A DNA stretch of 64,000 bases from Rhodoferax sp. GTDB taxonomy: Bacteria; Pseudomonadota; Gammaproteobacteria; Burkholderiales; Burkholderiaceae_C. Made by a program: the position numbers and the translations under genes. Under the pieces are notes generated by a model. The model searched no databases and had not been told where the DNA came from. It saw only the letters and a program-made list of their open reading frames with translations. The stretch covers positions 245,241 to 309,240 of the forward strand of contig NZ_JAUYQD010000040.1 of the NCBI RefSeq assembly GCF_030697375.1, read 5' to 3'. Each line of letters starts with the position of its first letter. Position 1 is the first letter of the stretch. This document shows positions 50,161-60,062 of the stretch, in pieces.

Positions 50161-51482
50161 CCCCCGTGGGCATGGCCTTGCTGACCTTTGGGCTGATGCT
50201 GGTGTTGATGGCCCTGCGCACGCCCATTGCCGTGGCCATGTTGGTGGCCGGTGCCGTGGGTTATGGGGCACAGGCCGGTTGGCCCCCCTTGGCCAGCTTT
50301 TTGAACCACCAGGCCTTTGCGCGCTTTGCCAGCTACGACCTGTCGGTCATCCCCCTGTTCATCCTCATGGGCCACTTGGCCACGCAAGGCGGCATCTCCA
50401 AAGCCTTGTTTGCTTTTGCCAGCGCGGTGATGTCACGCTTTCAGGGCGGCTTGGCCATGGCGGCGGTGCTGGCCAGCGCGGCGTTTGGGTCCATTTGCGG
50501 CTCGTCGGTGGCCACGGCGGCCACCATTACCTCGGTGGCGCTGCCCGAAATGCGCCGCCATGGTTATTCCGGGCGCCTGGCCACCGGCACGCTGGCGGCG
50601 GGCGGCACCCTGGGCATCCTGATTCCACCCTCGGTGCCGTTGGTGATTTACGCCATATTGGCCGAGCAAAACATCGCCAAGCTGTTTGCCGCCGCCCTGC
50701 TGCCCGGCCTAATTGCCATGCTGGGCTACATGGCCGCCATAGCGGTGTACGTGCGATGGGTTCCGGGCCACGCACCGGAGCACCGTGCTGAAGCACACCG
50801 GGAACCCCTGGATGCCCGCGCCTGGGTGGGCATGGTGCCCATTGCGCTCATTTTTTCCCTGGTGTTTGGTGGCATTTACGGCGGATTTTTCACCCCCACC
50901 GAAGGCGCGGCGGTGGGCGCCGCGTCCACATTGGTGGCGGCTTGGCTCCAACGCGAGCTGACCTGGGCCAAGCTGGCGCAGTGCTTTTACGCCACGGCGG
51001 AGGGCTCGGCCATGATCTTCTTGATTTTCCTCGGTGCCGATCTGATGAACGCTTCGCTGGCCCTGACCCAGTTGCCCAACCAGTTGGCCGCTCTGGTGCA
51101 AGGCTGGGGCTGGGCACCGCTGATGGTGGTGGCGGCTATTTTGCTGTTGTATGTGGTGCTGGGCTCGGTCATGGACGAGTTGTCCATGCTCTTGCTCACC
51201 ATTCCCATCTTTTTTCCCCTCGTCAACAGCCTGGACTTCGGCCTGCCCCAGGAGTCGGTGGCGATCTGGTTTGGCATTTTGGTGCTGATGACCGTGGGTT
51301 TTGGCATGCTGGCCCCGCCCGTGGGGCTGAACGTGTATGTGGTCAACCGCCTGGCCAAGGACGTGCCTATTGCCGAGAGCTACCGGGGTGTGCTGCCTTT
51401 TTTGGTCAGCGATACGCTGCGCCTGCTGCTGCTTGTGTGTTTTCCGGGGATTTCGCTGTGGCTGGTGGGGTTTGTACGCTGA
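50157..51482 (+). CDS. TRAP transporter large permease DctM
   Basis: 441 residues, about twelve membrane segments: LRTPIAVAMLVAGAVGY, FGSICGSSVATAATITSVAL, GGTLGILIPPSVPLVIYAIL and the late GMLAPPVGLNVYVVN. The start is TTG at 50157 overlapping the dctQ stop (TTGA); GTG 50166 and ATG 50172 are alternatives. Confidence 0.9.
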   Translation: MTPVGMALLTFGLMLVLMALRTPIAVAMLVAGAVGYGAQAGWPPLASFLNHQAFARFASYDLSVIPLFILMGHLATQGGISKALFAFASAVMSRFQGGLAMAAVLASAAFGSICGSSVATAATITSVALPEMRRHGYSGRLATGTLAAGGTLGILIPPSVPLVIYAILAEQNIAKLFAAALLPGLIAMLGYMAAIAVYVRWVPGHAPEHRAEAHREPLDARAWVGMVPIALIFSLVFGGIYGGFFTPTEGAAVGAASTLVAAWLQRELTWAKLAQCFYATAEGSAMIFLIFLGADLMNASLALTQLPNQLAALVQGWGWAPLMVVAAILLLYVVLGSVMDELSMLLLTIPIFFPLVNSLDFGLPQESVAIWFGILVLMTVGFGMLAPPVGLNVYVVNRLAKDVPIAESYRGVLPFLVSDTLRLLLLVCFPGISLWLVGFVR

Positions 51483-51565
51483 CGCACCGCTTTCTGCGCA
51501 CGGCCAGCTGCTTGCGGCACATTGCAGTACAGTTACCCGGTCTGTCCATTCCAGCCACCCAGCCC

Positions 51566-52618
51566 ATGATCCCAAGACGCACCCTTCTCCAATCCGGCGC
51601 CGCAGCGGTATTGGCGGCTCCAGCCCTGGTGGGCTTTGCGCAGTCTCCCATCACGCTCAAATTCCATACTTTCATGGCGCCGCTGTCCAAGGTCTGGCTG
51701 TCCATGCACAAGCCGTGGATGGACAAGGTGGAAAAGGAGTCGGGTGGGCGCCTCAAATTTGAGGCTTACCCCGCCATGCAATTGGGGGGTACACCGGCCC
51801 AGCTGTACGACCAGGTCAAAGACGGCGTGGTGGACATCATCTGGACCCTGCCCGGCTACAGCGCGGGGCGTTTCCCCAAGACCGAGGCGTTTGAGCTGCC
51901 GTTCATGATGAACAACGCCGAAGCCACCTCCAAGGCCTTGTGGGAGTATTTGCACACCGTGGCCACCGACGATTACCAAGACACGCAGCTGCTGGCCGTC
52001 AATGTGCACGGCCCGGGTGTGCTGCACTCCCGGGACAAACCCGTCAAAACCGTGGCCGATCTGCGCGGCATGAAGGTGCGCGGCCCGTCCCGCCCCACCA
52101 CCAAAATGCTGGGCTACCTGGGTGCTATTCCGGTGGGCATGCCGCTGCCGGCTATTCCCGATGCCCTCTCCAAAGGCACGATTGACGCCTGCGCCCTGCC
52201 CTGGGAGGTGGTGCCCTCCGTTAAGGTGCAAGAACTCACCCACTTCCACAGCGAGTTCACCCCGGAGGTGGGCGCGCTGTACACGGCCGCCTTTGTCATG
52301 GCCATGAACAAAAGCCGCTATGCATCACTACCCCCCGACTTGAAAAAAGTCATCGACGCCAACTCCGGCCTGGCAACCTCGGGCTGGATGGGCAAGACCC
52401 AGCAGGCCAACGATGCGTCGGGCCGCAAAAGCGCGCTGGACCGCCACAACACGGTCTACACCATTCCCGCCATCGACGCCCAAGAGTTCAAGCGCAAGGC
52501 GGCGCTGGTGGAGGTAGAGTGGATGCAAGAGATGAACAAACGCGGCTTTGACGGCCATCAACTGCGCGACGTAGCCCGCGCCTTGATTGAAAAACACGCC
52601 AAATCCACCAAAACCTGA
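51566..52618 (+). CDS. TRAP transporter solute-binding protein DctP
   Basis: A 350-residue DctP-type protein. A twin-arginine-like signal MIPRRTLLQSGAAAVLAAPA leads to mature ITLKFHTFMAPLSKVW. The ligand-clamp region has GMKVRGPSRPTTKMLGYLGA, where an Arg binds the substrate carboxylate, and PLPAIPDALSKGTIDACALP. The ATG at 51566 is chosen for its signal peptide; the upstream open frame runs inside dctM. The substrate is an organic acid, unidentified. Confidence 0.88.
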   Translation: MIPRRTLLQSGAAAVLAAPALVGFAQSPITLKFHTFMAPLSKVWLSMHKPWMDKVEKESGGRLKFEAYPAMQLGGTPAQLYDQVKDGVVDIIWTLPGYSAGRFPKTEAFELPFMMNNAEATSKALWEYLHTVATDDYQDTQLLAVNVHGPGVLHSRDKPVKTVADLRGMKVRGPSRPTTKMLGYLGAIPVGMPLPAIPDALSKGTIDACALPWEVVPSVKVQELTHFHSEFTPEVGALYTAAFVMAMNKSRYASLPPDLKKVIDANSGLATSGWMGKTQQANDASGRKSALDRHNTVYTIPAIDAQEFKRKAALVEVEWMQEMNKRGFDGHQLRDVARALIEKHAKSTKT

Positions 52619-52626
52619 GAGGAACC

Positions 52627-53172
52627 ATGCTGCGCAGCCCGATCAAACATTGCAGAGAATGCGGCACCGCTGTGGTGTACCGCATCCCCGACGACGGCGA
52701 CACCAAGCACCGGGCAGTCTGCCCTGCCTGCGTCACCATCCATTACGAAAACCCCCTGAATGTGGTGGGCACCGTGCCGCACTGGGGTGACAAGGTTTTG
52801 CTGTGCAAACGCAATATCGAGCCGCGTTTGGGCAAATGGACTTTGCCGGCCGGTTTTATGGAGCTCAACGAGACCACCGCCGAAGGCGCTGCGCGCGAGA
52901 CCGACGAAGAAGCGGGCGCCCAGTTTGAGCTGCAAGGCCTGTTCTCCCTCGTCAATGTGCCCCGCGTCGGCCAGGTGCATCTGTTTTACCGTGCCAGGCT
53001 GCTCAGTGACGTCTTCAACCCCGGCATAGAAACCATGGAGGCCCAGCTGTTCTCCGAAGCCGAAATTCCCTGGGATGAGATTGCGTTTCGCACCGTCAAG
53101 GAAACTTTGTTGCGCTACTTTGCAGACCGCAGGGCAGGCGAGTTCTCCATCCATGCCATCGACATTGTTTAA
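52627..53172 (+). CDS. Nudix hydrolase with N-terminal zinc ribbon (NudC-like arrangement)
   Basis: 181 residues. The zinc ribbon has CRECG near 9 and CPAC near 32. The Nudix box spans GFMELNETTAEGAARETDEE-AG, with the required REXXEE (RETDEE). Zinc-ribbon Nudix proteins of this length hydrolyse nucleotide pyrophosphates, possibly ADP-ribose or NADH-like compounds. It is 9 bases after dctP, so weakly coupled to it. Confidence 0.88.
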   Translation: MLRSPIKHCRECGTAVVYRIPDDGDTKHRAVCPACVTIHYENPLNVVGTVPHWGDKVLLCKRNIEPRLGKWTLPAGFMELNETTAEGAARETDEEAGAQFELQGLFSLVNVPRVGQVHLFYRARLLSDVFNPGIETMEAQLFSEAEIPWDEIAFRTVKETLLRYFADRRAGEFSIHAIDIV

Positions 53173-53323
53173 CCCCCGCACCCACTTCGGCGCTCTGCTG
53201 GAACTGGGCTGGCCCGAGCGCATAGCGCGATTGCGCTTGTGGGGCTACCAAGGCGGCGTCTATGCCGCCATCCACCTGCTGGACGAACCGGCATGGTTGG
53301 CCCTGATGTTTTGTTGAGAGCCT

Positions 53324-54220
53324 ATGTTGCCCTGTTTTGTCATGCTGGACCTGGAAACCACCGGGGGCAGCGCGGTCCATGACCGCATCACCGAAATCGC
53401 CGCCGTGCGCGTGGAAAACGGAGCCGAGGTGGCCCGCTGGAGCACGCTGGTCAACCCCGGCGTGCCTATTTCTCCCTTCATCCAGTCCCTGACCGGCATC
53501 AGCGATGCCATGGTGGCCGACGCCCCCCCGTTCGAAGCCGTGGCCCAGCCTCTGCTGGAATTGCTGGAGGGCGCCGTTTTTGTCGCCCACAACGTGCGCT
53601 TTGACCACTGCTTTGTGCAAAACGCACTGGCGCGCATGGGCACGGAGCTGCAGGTCAAAACCCTGTGCACCGTGCGCCTCTCGCGCAAGCTGTACCCGCA
53701 GCACAAGGGCCACGGGCTGGACGCCATCACCCAACGCCACGGCCTGCACAACCAGGCCCGCCACCGCGCCATGGGCGATGTGGACGTGGTGCTGGCATGG
53801 CTCGCCCTGGCCACACAAGAACTGGGGATAGAGGTGCTGCGCCGCGAAGCAAGCGCCTTGCTGCAGGGTGCCACCCCCGTTCCGCCGCAATTACAAACCC
53901 CGGTGACCGACATCCCCGAAACCACCGGGGTGTATTTGCTGTGGGGTGAGGGGCCCAGGCCCTTGTTCATCGGCAAGGCCAGCAACCTGCGCGCCAGAGT
54001 TCTGTGGCACTTTCAGTCCGCCCCCAAGGTGGCGCGGGAGATGCGTATCACACAGGCGGTTCGTCGGGTAGAGTGGCGCGAGACGGTGGGCGAGCGGGAC
54101 GCCTTTGCCCTGGAAGCACGGTTGAAGGAAGAGTTGCACCCCATTTACAACCGCAAGACCCGCCGCCCCGCGCAGGACAACACGGCAGTCTTGCACCGGG
54201 AGGTACCAGGGCATGGCTAA
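53324..54220 (+). CDS. DnaQ-like 3'-5' exonuclease fused to a GIY-YIG nuclease domain
   Basis: 298 residues. Residues 1-165 are a DEDDh exonuclease: VMLDLETTGG, HNVRFDHCF and a closing HRAMGDVDV. Residues ~195-285 form a UvrC/Cho-like GIY-YIG domain: TTGVYLLWGEG with PLFIGKASNLRARVLWHF (GVY/FIG variants), a Glu-containing helix (EARLKEEL) and PIYNRK. The combination suggests incision and trimming in DNA repair. It overlaps the next gene by 8 bases. Confidence 0.86.
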   Translation: MLPCFVMLDLETTGGSAVHDRITEIAAVRVENGAEVARWSTLVNPGVPISPFIQSLTGISDAMVADAPPFEAVAQPLLELLEGAVFVAHNVRFDHCFVQNALARMGTELQVKTLCTVRLSRKLYPQHKGHGLDAITQRHGLHNQARHRAMGDVDVVLAWLALATQELGIEVLRREASALLQGATPVPPQLQTPVTDIPETTGVYLLWGEGPRPLFIGKASNLRARVLWHFQSAPKVAREMRITQAVRRVEWRETVGERDAFALEARLKEELHPIYNRKTRRPAQDNTAVLHREVPGHG

Positions 54221-54797
54221 GCAGCCCCCGCACGGCAAACCCGCGCTGTCGGACGCCATTTTTGAATTGGTGCTGCAAGTCCCCCCCAGCCAAGAGCAGG
54301 CACTTGACCAACCGGCTCTGCGCGCACATGCCATCAGCCGCGCCGCTGCCCGCAAGGCCAGCCTGCTGTCGGGCTCCCTGTCCCTCCCCCCGGGTTTTCT
54401 GGGCTGGCTCACCGTCTTGCCGGAACTGGTGGGGGTGTGGAAGCTGCAGGCGCAAATGGTGTCGGACATTGCCAGTGTGTATGGCAAGCAGAAGACCTTG
54501 GGCCGTGAGCAGATGCTGTACTGCCTGTTCAAGCATGTTTCGGCCCAGTTGTTTCGCGATGTGGTGGTGCGGGTGGGGGAACGCGTGGTGGTGCAACAAA
54601 CCACTTTGCATGTGCTTCAGACCCTGGCCCAGAACCTGGGCATCAAACTCACCCAGATGGCCATCAGCAAGGGGGTTGCGCGTTTTGTCCCCTTGCTGGG
54701 CGCCGTCGGCGTGGGGGCCTATGCTTACTTTGACACCATGCAGGTTGCCCAAACAGCGGTGCAATTGTTTGAACGCGAAATCACTATCGAATCCTAG
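54213..54797 (+). CDS. EcsC-like protein
   Basis: 194 residues resembling the EcsC family: hydrophobic GFLGWLTVLPELVGVWKLQA, VSDIASVYGK, then VGAYAYFDTMQVAQTAVQLF. Two amphipathic or weakly hydrophobic segments, no signal peptide. The start overlaps the exonuclease gene. Function is unknown for this family in Gram-negatives. Confidence 0.7.
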   Translation: MAKQPPHGKPALSDAIFELVLQVPPSQEQALDQPALRAHAISRAAARKASLLSGSLSLPPGFLGWLTVLPELVGVWKLQAQMVSDIASVYGKQKTLGREQMLYCLFKHVSAQLFRDVVVRVGERVVVQQTTLHVLQTLAQNLGIKLTQMAISKGVARFVPLLGAVGVGAYAYFDTMQVAQTAVQLFEREITIES

Positions 54798-54865
54798 ACT
54801 GCTGCGGGTGAACGCCGTTAGACTCATGTGGGAGACATGAATCCACCATTACACAAGGACGTTCC

Positions 54866-56875
54866 ATGGACCACCCAAAAGCTCAAAACCAGTCCGTCGC
54901 ACGCAAACTGGCACTGTTGTCGCTGACCGGGCTCGCTGTGGTACTGCTTGCCGTCAGCCTGGCCATCGGTGCCCTGGAGCAAAGAAGCACCCACGCCCTC
55001 ATGCAAACCTCGGTGGCGGAACGGGTCCAAAGCTTGGTCGCAGCAGCGGATTCCGCCGACCAAACCAACCGCGAGCAAGTGCTTCGGTCCTTCAACACCT
55101 TCCGCCAGGACTTTGACCCCACGCCCATACTGAACGAAACCACGGGCGAACTCACGAGCTTTGGTGCCGCCGTCAACAACGACACCAGCGCCGTTGACAA
55201 ATTCGCCAGGGACACGGGTGGGGTGGCAACGGTGTTTGCGAAAAAAGGGGAAGATTTTGTGCGCATCACCACGTCGCTCAAAAAAGAGGACGGGGAGCGC
55301 GCCGTGGGCACCGTGCTGGAGCGCACGCACCCGGCCTACAAGCTGGTTCTGGCAGGCCAAACCTACACGGGCTCTGCCGTGCTGTTCGGCAAGTTCTATT
55401 TCACCCACTATGCGCCCATCAAAAATACTGCGGGGGCCGTCGTTGGCATTTTCTTTGTAGGCAATGACTTTTCGCTGCAGCAAGCGGCGCTGGAAAAGCA
55501 GACCGCACAGACCCGCTTCTTTGAGTCGGGGGGCATCTACCTCATCGACGCACCGGGAGCGCTGTCCGACGCCCGGTTTGCGGTGCACCCCACCGCCAAA
55601 GGCAAAAAAGTGTTGGAGGTCTACCCGCAGGCCGAAAAATTCCTGACCGCCCTCGCCGACGCACCGGACGGCTATGTTCGCGATGCACAGCCGCTGCTGG
55701 GCACAAAACAGGGCGACCGATGGGCCGTCATGCACAAAACCCAGGCAGGCAACAGCTGGTTTGTGGCCGAGGTCTCCGAAAGCGAGTCCATGGCCAAGTA
55801 CTGGACCAATATGCTGATGATCTGGGCATTGCTGGCGGCCACCGCTGCCTTGCTGGGGGTCGGACTGTACATTCTGGTGCGGCGTACTGTGAGCATCCCA
55901 CTGGGTGAACTCACCAAAGCAATCACCGCCGTGGCCCAGGGTGACCTGACCCGGGCGTTTCACAACGACCGCAACGATGAAATCGGGACCTTGGTCAACG
56001 GGGTGGAAAGCATGCGGCAACGCTATGTGCAAGCGCTGTCGCAGGTGCGTATATCGGTGGACAGCATCGGCACCGCCAGCGCCGAGATTGCCAACGGAAA
56101 CCAGGACCTGAGTGTGCGCACGGAGCAAACCGCCAGCAACCTGCAGCGCGCCGCGTCGAGCCTGGAGCAACTCACCGGGACCGTGCGGCAATCCGCCGAT
56201 GCCGCGCAACAGGCCAATCACCTGGCCTCGTCCGCCGCCGAGGTGGCTGCGCGCGGTGGCACGGTGGTGGGCGAGGTGGTCACGACCATGAACGAGATCA
56301 ACCACAGCTCCAAAAAAATCGCCGACATCATCAGTGTGATTGACGGCATCGCCTTTCAAACCAACATTCTGGCCCTGAATGCCGCTGTGGAAGCCGCCCG
56401 CGCAGGGGAGCAAGGGCGCGGATTTGCGGTCGTGGCCAGCGAGGTGCGCAGCCTGGCGCAACGCAGCGCCGAGGCGGCCCGAGAAATCAAGTCATTGATA
56501 GGCGCATCGGTGGAGAAGGTGGAGTCCGGCGCTATGCTGGTCCAAACCGCAGGCGTCACCATGGGCGAGATTGTGGAATCCGTGCAACGGGTCAGCAGCA
56601 TCATTGGCGAGATCACGGCGGCGGCGGCCGAGCAATCGGACGGCATTGGCCAAGTCAACTCGGCCGTCAATGAGCTGGACCAGATGACGCAACAAAACGC
56701 GGCCCTGGTGGAACAATCCGCTGCGGCGGCTGAGAGCTTGCGCGACCAGGCCGAGCGCTTGGCGGAGGCCGTGTCCGTGTTCAAACTAACCACTGCATCC
56801 GAGACCAAGCACGCGCCCCAGCGCTTGCCCCATACCAGCGGCAGCCAGCACCTTGCGCAGATCACCCATCAATAA
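54866..56875 (+). CDS. methyl-accepting chemotaxis protein with Cache sensor
   Basis: 669 residues. TM1 is about 14-36 and a periplasmic Cache_3/Cache_2-type sensor spans 40-310. TM2 is 311-338, followed by HAMP (~340-390) and a signalling domain whose hairpin tip has [20 protein letters not shown] near 497. The C-terminus (LAQITHQ) lacks the CheR/CheB-tethering pentapeptide. No chemotaxis genes are nearby. The ligand is unknown; Cache_3/Cache_2 receptors often bind small carboxylates. Confidence 0.9.
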   Translation: MDHPKAQNQSVARKLALLSLTGLAVVLLAVSLAIGALEQRSTHALMQTSVAERVQSLVAAADSADQTNREQVLRSFNTFRQDFDPTPILNETTGELTSFGAAVNNDTSAVDKFARDTGGVATVFAKKGEDFVRITTSLKKEDGERAVGTVLERTHPAYKLVLAGQTYTGSAVLFGKFYFTHYAPIKNTAGAVVGIFFVGNDFSLQQAALEKQTAQTRFFESGGIYLIDAPGALSDARFAVHPTAKGKKVLEVYPQAEKFLTALADAPDGYVRDAQPLLGTKQGDRWAVMHKTQAGNSWFVAEVSESESMAKYWTNMLMIWALLAATAALLGVGLYILVRRTVSIPLGELTKAITAVAQGDLTRAFHNDRNDEIGTLVNGVESMRQRYVQALSQVRISVDSIGTASAEIANGNQDLSVRTEQTASNLQRAASSLEQLTGTVRQSADAAQQANHLASSAAEVAARGGTVVGEVVTTMNEINHSSKKIADIISVIDGIAFQTNILALNAAVEAARAGEQGRGFAVVASEVRSLAQRSAEAAREIKSLIGASVEKVESGAMLVQTAGVTMGEIVESVQRVSSIIGEITAAAAEQSDGIGQVNSAVNELDQMTQQNAALVEQSAAAAESLRDQAERLAEAVSVFKLTTASETKHAPQRLPHTSGSQHLAQITHQ

Positions 56876-56880
56876 TCTTG

Positions 56881-56938
56881 AATAAAATACGCCTCTAGCC
56901 CGCGTACCTATTGCGTAGGCAGCTATTAAAACAGGAGC
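56881..56938 (-). repeat. ~55-bp dispersed repeat between the chemoreceptor and PAP2 genes
   Basis: Minus strand: GCTCCTGTTTTAATAGCTGC, CTACGCA, spacer, GCGGGCTAGAGGCGTATTTT. It fills the 69-base gap almost completely. Confidence 0.75.
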
Positions 56939-56944
56939 AACTGA

Positions 56945-57829
56945 ATGATGGATGTGCTGCACAACCTGCAATGGGTTTTGCCCCTGCGCACGCCCGTACT
57001 CACGCAGTTTGCGTTTGCTTTGTCCTGGCTGGGGTATTCCACCTTCATCATGTTTTTCATGGCCATTGGCTACTGGACCTGGAACAAGGCCATTTTTTAC
57101 CGCTTGCTGATTTTGGTGGCCGCCAACGCCTTGCTGAACGCCTATGCCAAAGACCTCCTCCAAGACCCTCGCCCGCCTCTGGAGTTACGGCTCGACGACC
57201 TGGTGCACGCAAGCTACGGCCTGCCCAGCGGCCATGCCCAATTGGCGGTGGTGCTGTGGATGTGGTTGGCCTGGGAAATACGCAGCGTCTGGGGCTGGGT
57301 GCTGTGTGCGCTGATTGCCCTGGGGGTGATGGCCAGCCGCATGGTCCTGGGCGTGCATGACCTGGAAGATGTGCTGGGAGGTGCGGTGCTGGGGGGCCTG
57401 GGCCTGTGGGTGTTTGAACAGGTGCGCCACCGGCAGTGGCACTGGCAAAACCACCTGGGCTGGAATATGGTGTTGATTGCCTTTGTAACCGGGTTGGCCC
57501 TGCTCAGTTGGCCCGGCACCGCACCGGAATACATCCCGACCCTGGCGGGATGGCTGGCGGCGGCCACCTGGAGCCTGCAAGTGGAGAAACGCCAGATCGG
57601 ATTTGCGGTGCCCACAGTGTTGTGGCGCCGGGTGGCGATTGGGGTGGTCGGTGCCGCCTGTTTTCTGGGGGAGCAAAAGCTGCTCAAACTCTTCGGCACC
57701 CATGTCGTGCTGCCACCCATGCTTTGGGCCCTGACCAAGGGCGTGGTGAGTGGCGTGTTTGTATCGCTGCTGATTCCGCTGCTCGTGTGCCGCGTGCGGC
57801 TGGCGCCCAGCGCACGCTTCTCCGCATAA
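56945..57829 (+). CDS. PAP2-family membrane phosphatase
   Basis: 294 residues, about eight membrane segments, with the three-part PAP2 active site: KDLLQDPRPP, LPSGHAQ, and SRMVLGVHDLEDVLGG. The substrate is likely a lipid or undecaprenyl (pyro)phosphate. It stands alone behind a dispersed repeat. The C-terminal third (after FEQVRH) carries extra hydrophobic segments. Confidence 0.88.
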   Translation: MMDVLHNLQWVLPLRTPVLTQFAFALSWLGYSTFIMFFMAIGYWTWNKAIFYRLLILVAANALLNAYAKDLLQDPRPPLELRLDDLVHASYGLPSGHAQLAVVLWMWLAWEIRSVWGWVLCALIALGVMASRMVLGVHDLEDVLGGAVLGGLGLWVFEQVRHRQWHWQNHLGWNMVLIAFVTGLALLSWPGTAPEYIPTLAGWLAAATWSLQVEKRQIGFAVPTVLWRRVAIGVVGAACFLGEQKLLKLFGTHVVLPPMLWALTKGVVSGVFVSLLIPLLVCRVRLAPSARFSA

Positions 57830-57912
57830 ACCAACCCCGCGCCCTTTAAATCCCTACCTCCATCACACCCATCTGGGCGGGGCTAGGATCAGCGCTACCT
57901 TTCCTAGTCGCT

Positions 57913-59067
57913 ATGTTCCCACCCTTCATTTCCGAGGCTTGTGCTGTGGTGCTCGCACTGACGGGTGCGTGCGCCATTCCATGTGCACAAGCACAAGCTG
58001 TGGGTGCTGAGGTGGTGGCGTCCGGTCTGGAGCATCCGTGGGCCCTTGCCTTTTTGCCGGAAGGGCGGTTTTTGGTCACCGAGCGCCCCGGGCGGATGCG
58101 GGTGGTAGAGGCCGATGGCAGGCTGGGTGCCCCCTTGGCAGGGGTTCCAGAGGTCGCCGCCAGCGGACAAGGCGGCCTGCTGGACCTGGCGCTGGATGCC
58201 GACTTTGCCCACAACCGCACCCTGTATTTCTGCTTTTCCGAGGTCGGCATGCGCGGCAACAGCACCGCGCTGGCCCGTGCCCGCCTGGCCGACGACCGCG
58301 CCCGGCTGGAAGACGTCAAGGTACTCTTCAGCCAACGCCCCAAAGTGGTCAGCAACGCCCACTTTGGCTGCCGCATCGTGGAGAGTCGCACCCACGGCCA
58401 GCCCGATGGCCTGCTGTTCCTGACCCTGGGAGAGCGTTTTACGCACAAGGCAGACGCGCAAAAGCTGGACACGCACCTGGGCAAAATCATCCGCATTCGC
58501 AAGGACGGCACCGTGCCCCCCGACAACCCCTTTGTGCAGCAGGCAGGCGCCTTGCCCGAAATCTGGTCCTATGGACACCGCAATATCCAGGGCGCCACGC
58601 TCGCCCCCGACGGCACCCTGTGGACGCATGAACACGGCCCCCAAGGCGGGGACGAAATCAACCTGCCCCAAAAAGGCCGCAACTACGGCTGGCCGGTCAT
58701 CACCTATGGCGAGAACTACGGCGGCGGCCAAATCGGCGAAGGCATCACGGCCAAGGCGGGCATGGAGCAACCGTTGCACTACTGGGTGCCGTCCATCGCA
58801 CCGTCGGGCATGGCGTTTCTGAGCAGTGCGCGTTATGGCCGCGCCTGGGTGGGCAACCTGCTTGTAGGTTCCCTGAAGTTTGGCTACCTGGACCGCATTG
58901 AGCTGTCCAAGCCCTTCCAGGGAGGGGTGCTGCGCGAACACAAGCTGCTGACCGACTTAAGTGAACGCATCCGCGATGTGCGCCAGGGGCCGGACGGCTG
59001 GCTGTATGTGTTGACAGACAGTCCCAAGGGGCGCTTGCTGCGGGTGGTGTTGAACGCCGCGCCTTAA
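57913..59067 (+). CDS. periplasmic PQQ-dependent sugar dehydrogenase (YliI-like)
   Basis: 384 residues. Signal peptide up to CAIPCAQA, then the propeller start LEHPWALAFLPEGRFLVTER. GGLLDLALDADFAHNRTLYF, the catalytic-His segment NAHFGCRIV, GHRNIQGATLAPDGTLWTHE and QGGDEINLP are family motifs. It oxidises aldose sugars with PQQ. No PQQ synthesis genes are in the window. Confidence 0.9.
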   Translation: MFPPFISEACAVVLALTGACAIPCAQAQAVGAEVVASGLEHPWALAFLPEGRFLVTERPGRMRVVEADGRLGAPLAGVPEVAASGQGGLLDLALDADFAHNRTLYFCFSEVGMRGNSTALARARLADDRARLEDVKVLFSQRPKVVSNAHFGCRIVESRTHGQPDGLLFLTLGERFTHKADAQKLDTHLGKIIRIRKDGTVPPDNPFVQQAGALPEIWSYGHRNIQGATLAPDGTLWTHEHGPQGGDEINLPQKGRNYGWPVITYGENYGGGQIGEGITAKAGMEQPLHYWVPSIAPSGMAFLSSARYGRAWVGNLLVGSLKFGYLDRIELSKPFQGGVLREHKLLTDLSERIRDVRQGPDGWLYVLTDSPKGRLLRVVLNAAP

Positions 59068-59140
59068 GATACAGGCCGATGACAGACTGCGTGGTGCACA
59101 CGCACGCTGGCCCAACAAAAATCAGGAAAACCGCCCCACC

Positions 59141-60025
59141 GTGAACGCCTTCATGTACGTCTTTTGCCTGCTGGCGTGGGGCCTGAACTTTATTGCCATC
59201 AAAATCCAGGGCCACACCGTGGCTTTGGAGCTGTCGTTGCTGTACCGTCTGGCGGCCACGGCGGTGGTCTTCCTGCTGCTGACCTGGGCGCTGAAACCTG
59301 CGGGCAAGCCCCGGCGAGGGGACGGGCTCTTTCTGTTTGGCTTTGGTCTGCTGAACCTCTGCGTGAGCTACCTGCTGATGTACTACGCCACCACCTGGAT
59401 ACCCGCCGCCCTGGTGACTTTGGTGTTTTCCCTGAAGACCCTGAGCACACCGCTGATGCTGGGCCTCTTTCTCCAACAAACCCCTCGTCCTGCGGTGTTC
59501 CTGGGCGGCGCGCTGGGTGCGGGCGGCGTGGCCGTTCTGGTGGTTCCCCTCCTGCAGCAAGACACCGGCGCCCACACGCTGCTGGGCCTGGGCTTTGCCG
59601 TGCTGGGAACCTTGTTGACCTCGCTGGGCGACGTGTGCTCGGCCCGAAACGCCCAACACAAGATCCACCCCCTGTACGCCAACACCTGTGGGTTCGCCGT
59701 GGCGGCCCTGCTCATGCTGGTCTATGTGATGCTACGCGGAACGGCTTTTGCCTTTGACCCCACCTTGCACTATGTCGGCGCCCTGCTCTACCTCACCCTG
59801 GTTGCGTCCTGCCTGGCTTGGCTGTTTTACCTGAAGCTGGTGGAGCGCATCGGCGCAGCGGCCAGCAACTACATGGTGGCCCTGTTCCCAGCGGTGGGCG
59901 GGCTGGGATCAATTTTTATTGGCGAATCCCAACCCACGGGCTATCTGCTGCTGGGCTGCGCACTGGGCTGCCTGGGGGCTGCCATCGCCCTGCGCAAACC
60001 CGCCCCGCCACAAACCCGCCCCTGA
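59141..60025 (+). CDS. DMT-superfamily (EamA) exporter
   Basis: 294 residues, ten predicted membrane segments in two EamA repeats (FMYVFCLLAWGLNFIAIKIQ at the start, ASNYMVALFPAVGGLGSIFI late). The start is GTG at 59141; ATG 59153 is the next choice. The substrate is unknown; relatives export amino acids or other metabolites. Confidence 0.85.
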   Translation: MNAFMYVFCLLAWGLNFIAIKIQGHTVALELSLLYRLAATAVVFLLLTWALKPAGKPRRGDGLFLFGFGLLNLCVSYLLMYYATTWIPAALVTLVFSLKTLSTPLMLGLFLQQTPRPAVFLGGALGAGGVAVLVVPLLQQDTGAHTLLGLGFAVLGTLLTSLGDVCSARNAQHKIHPLYANTCGFAVAALLMLVYVMLRGTAFAFDPTLHYVGALLYLTLVASCLAWLFYLKLVERIGAAASNYMVALFPAVGGLGSIFIGESQPTGYLLLGCALGCLGAAIALRKPAPPQTRP

Positions 60026-60062
60026 ACCCGCTGCCCCGCCCATCCCACCAGGACCACACACC

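Noticed and set aside
50942..51565. Long N-terminal extension of dctP
   Set aside because: It lies inside dctM in another frame; the ATG at 51566 begins a clear signal peptide.
53173..53323. Short plus-strand frame (53075-53317) between the Nudix and exonuclease genes
   Set aside because: Most of it overlaps the Nudix gene in another frame and no recognisable features are present; the gap appears to be non-coding.
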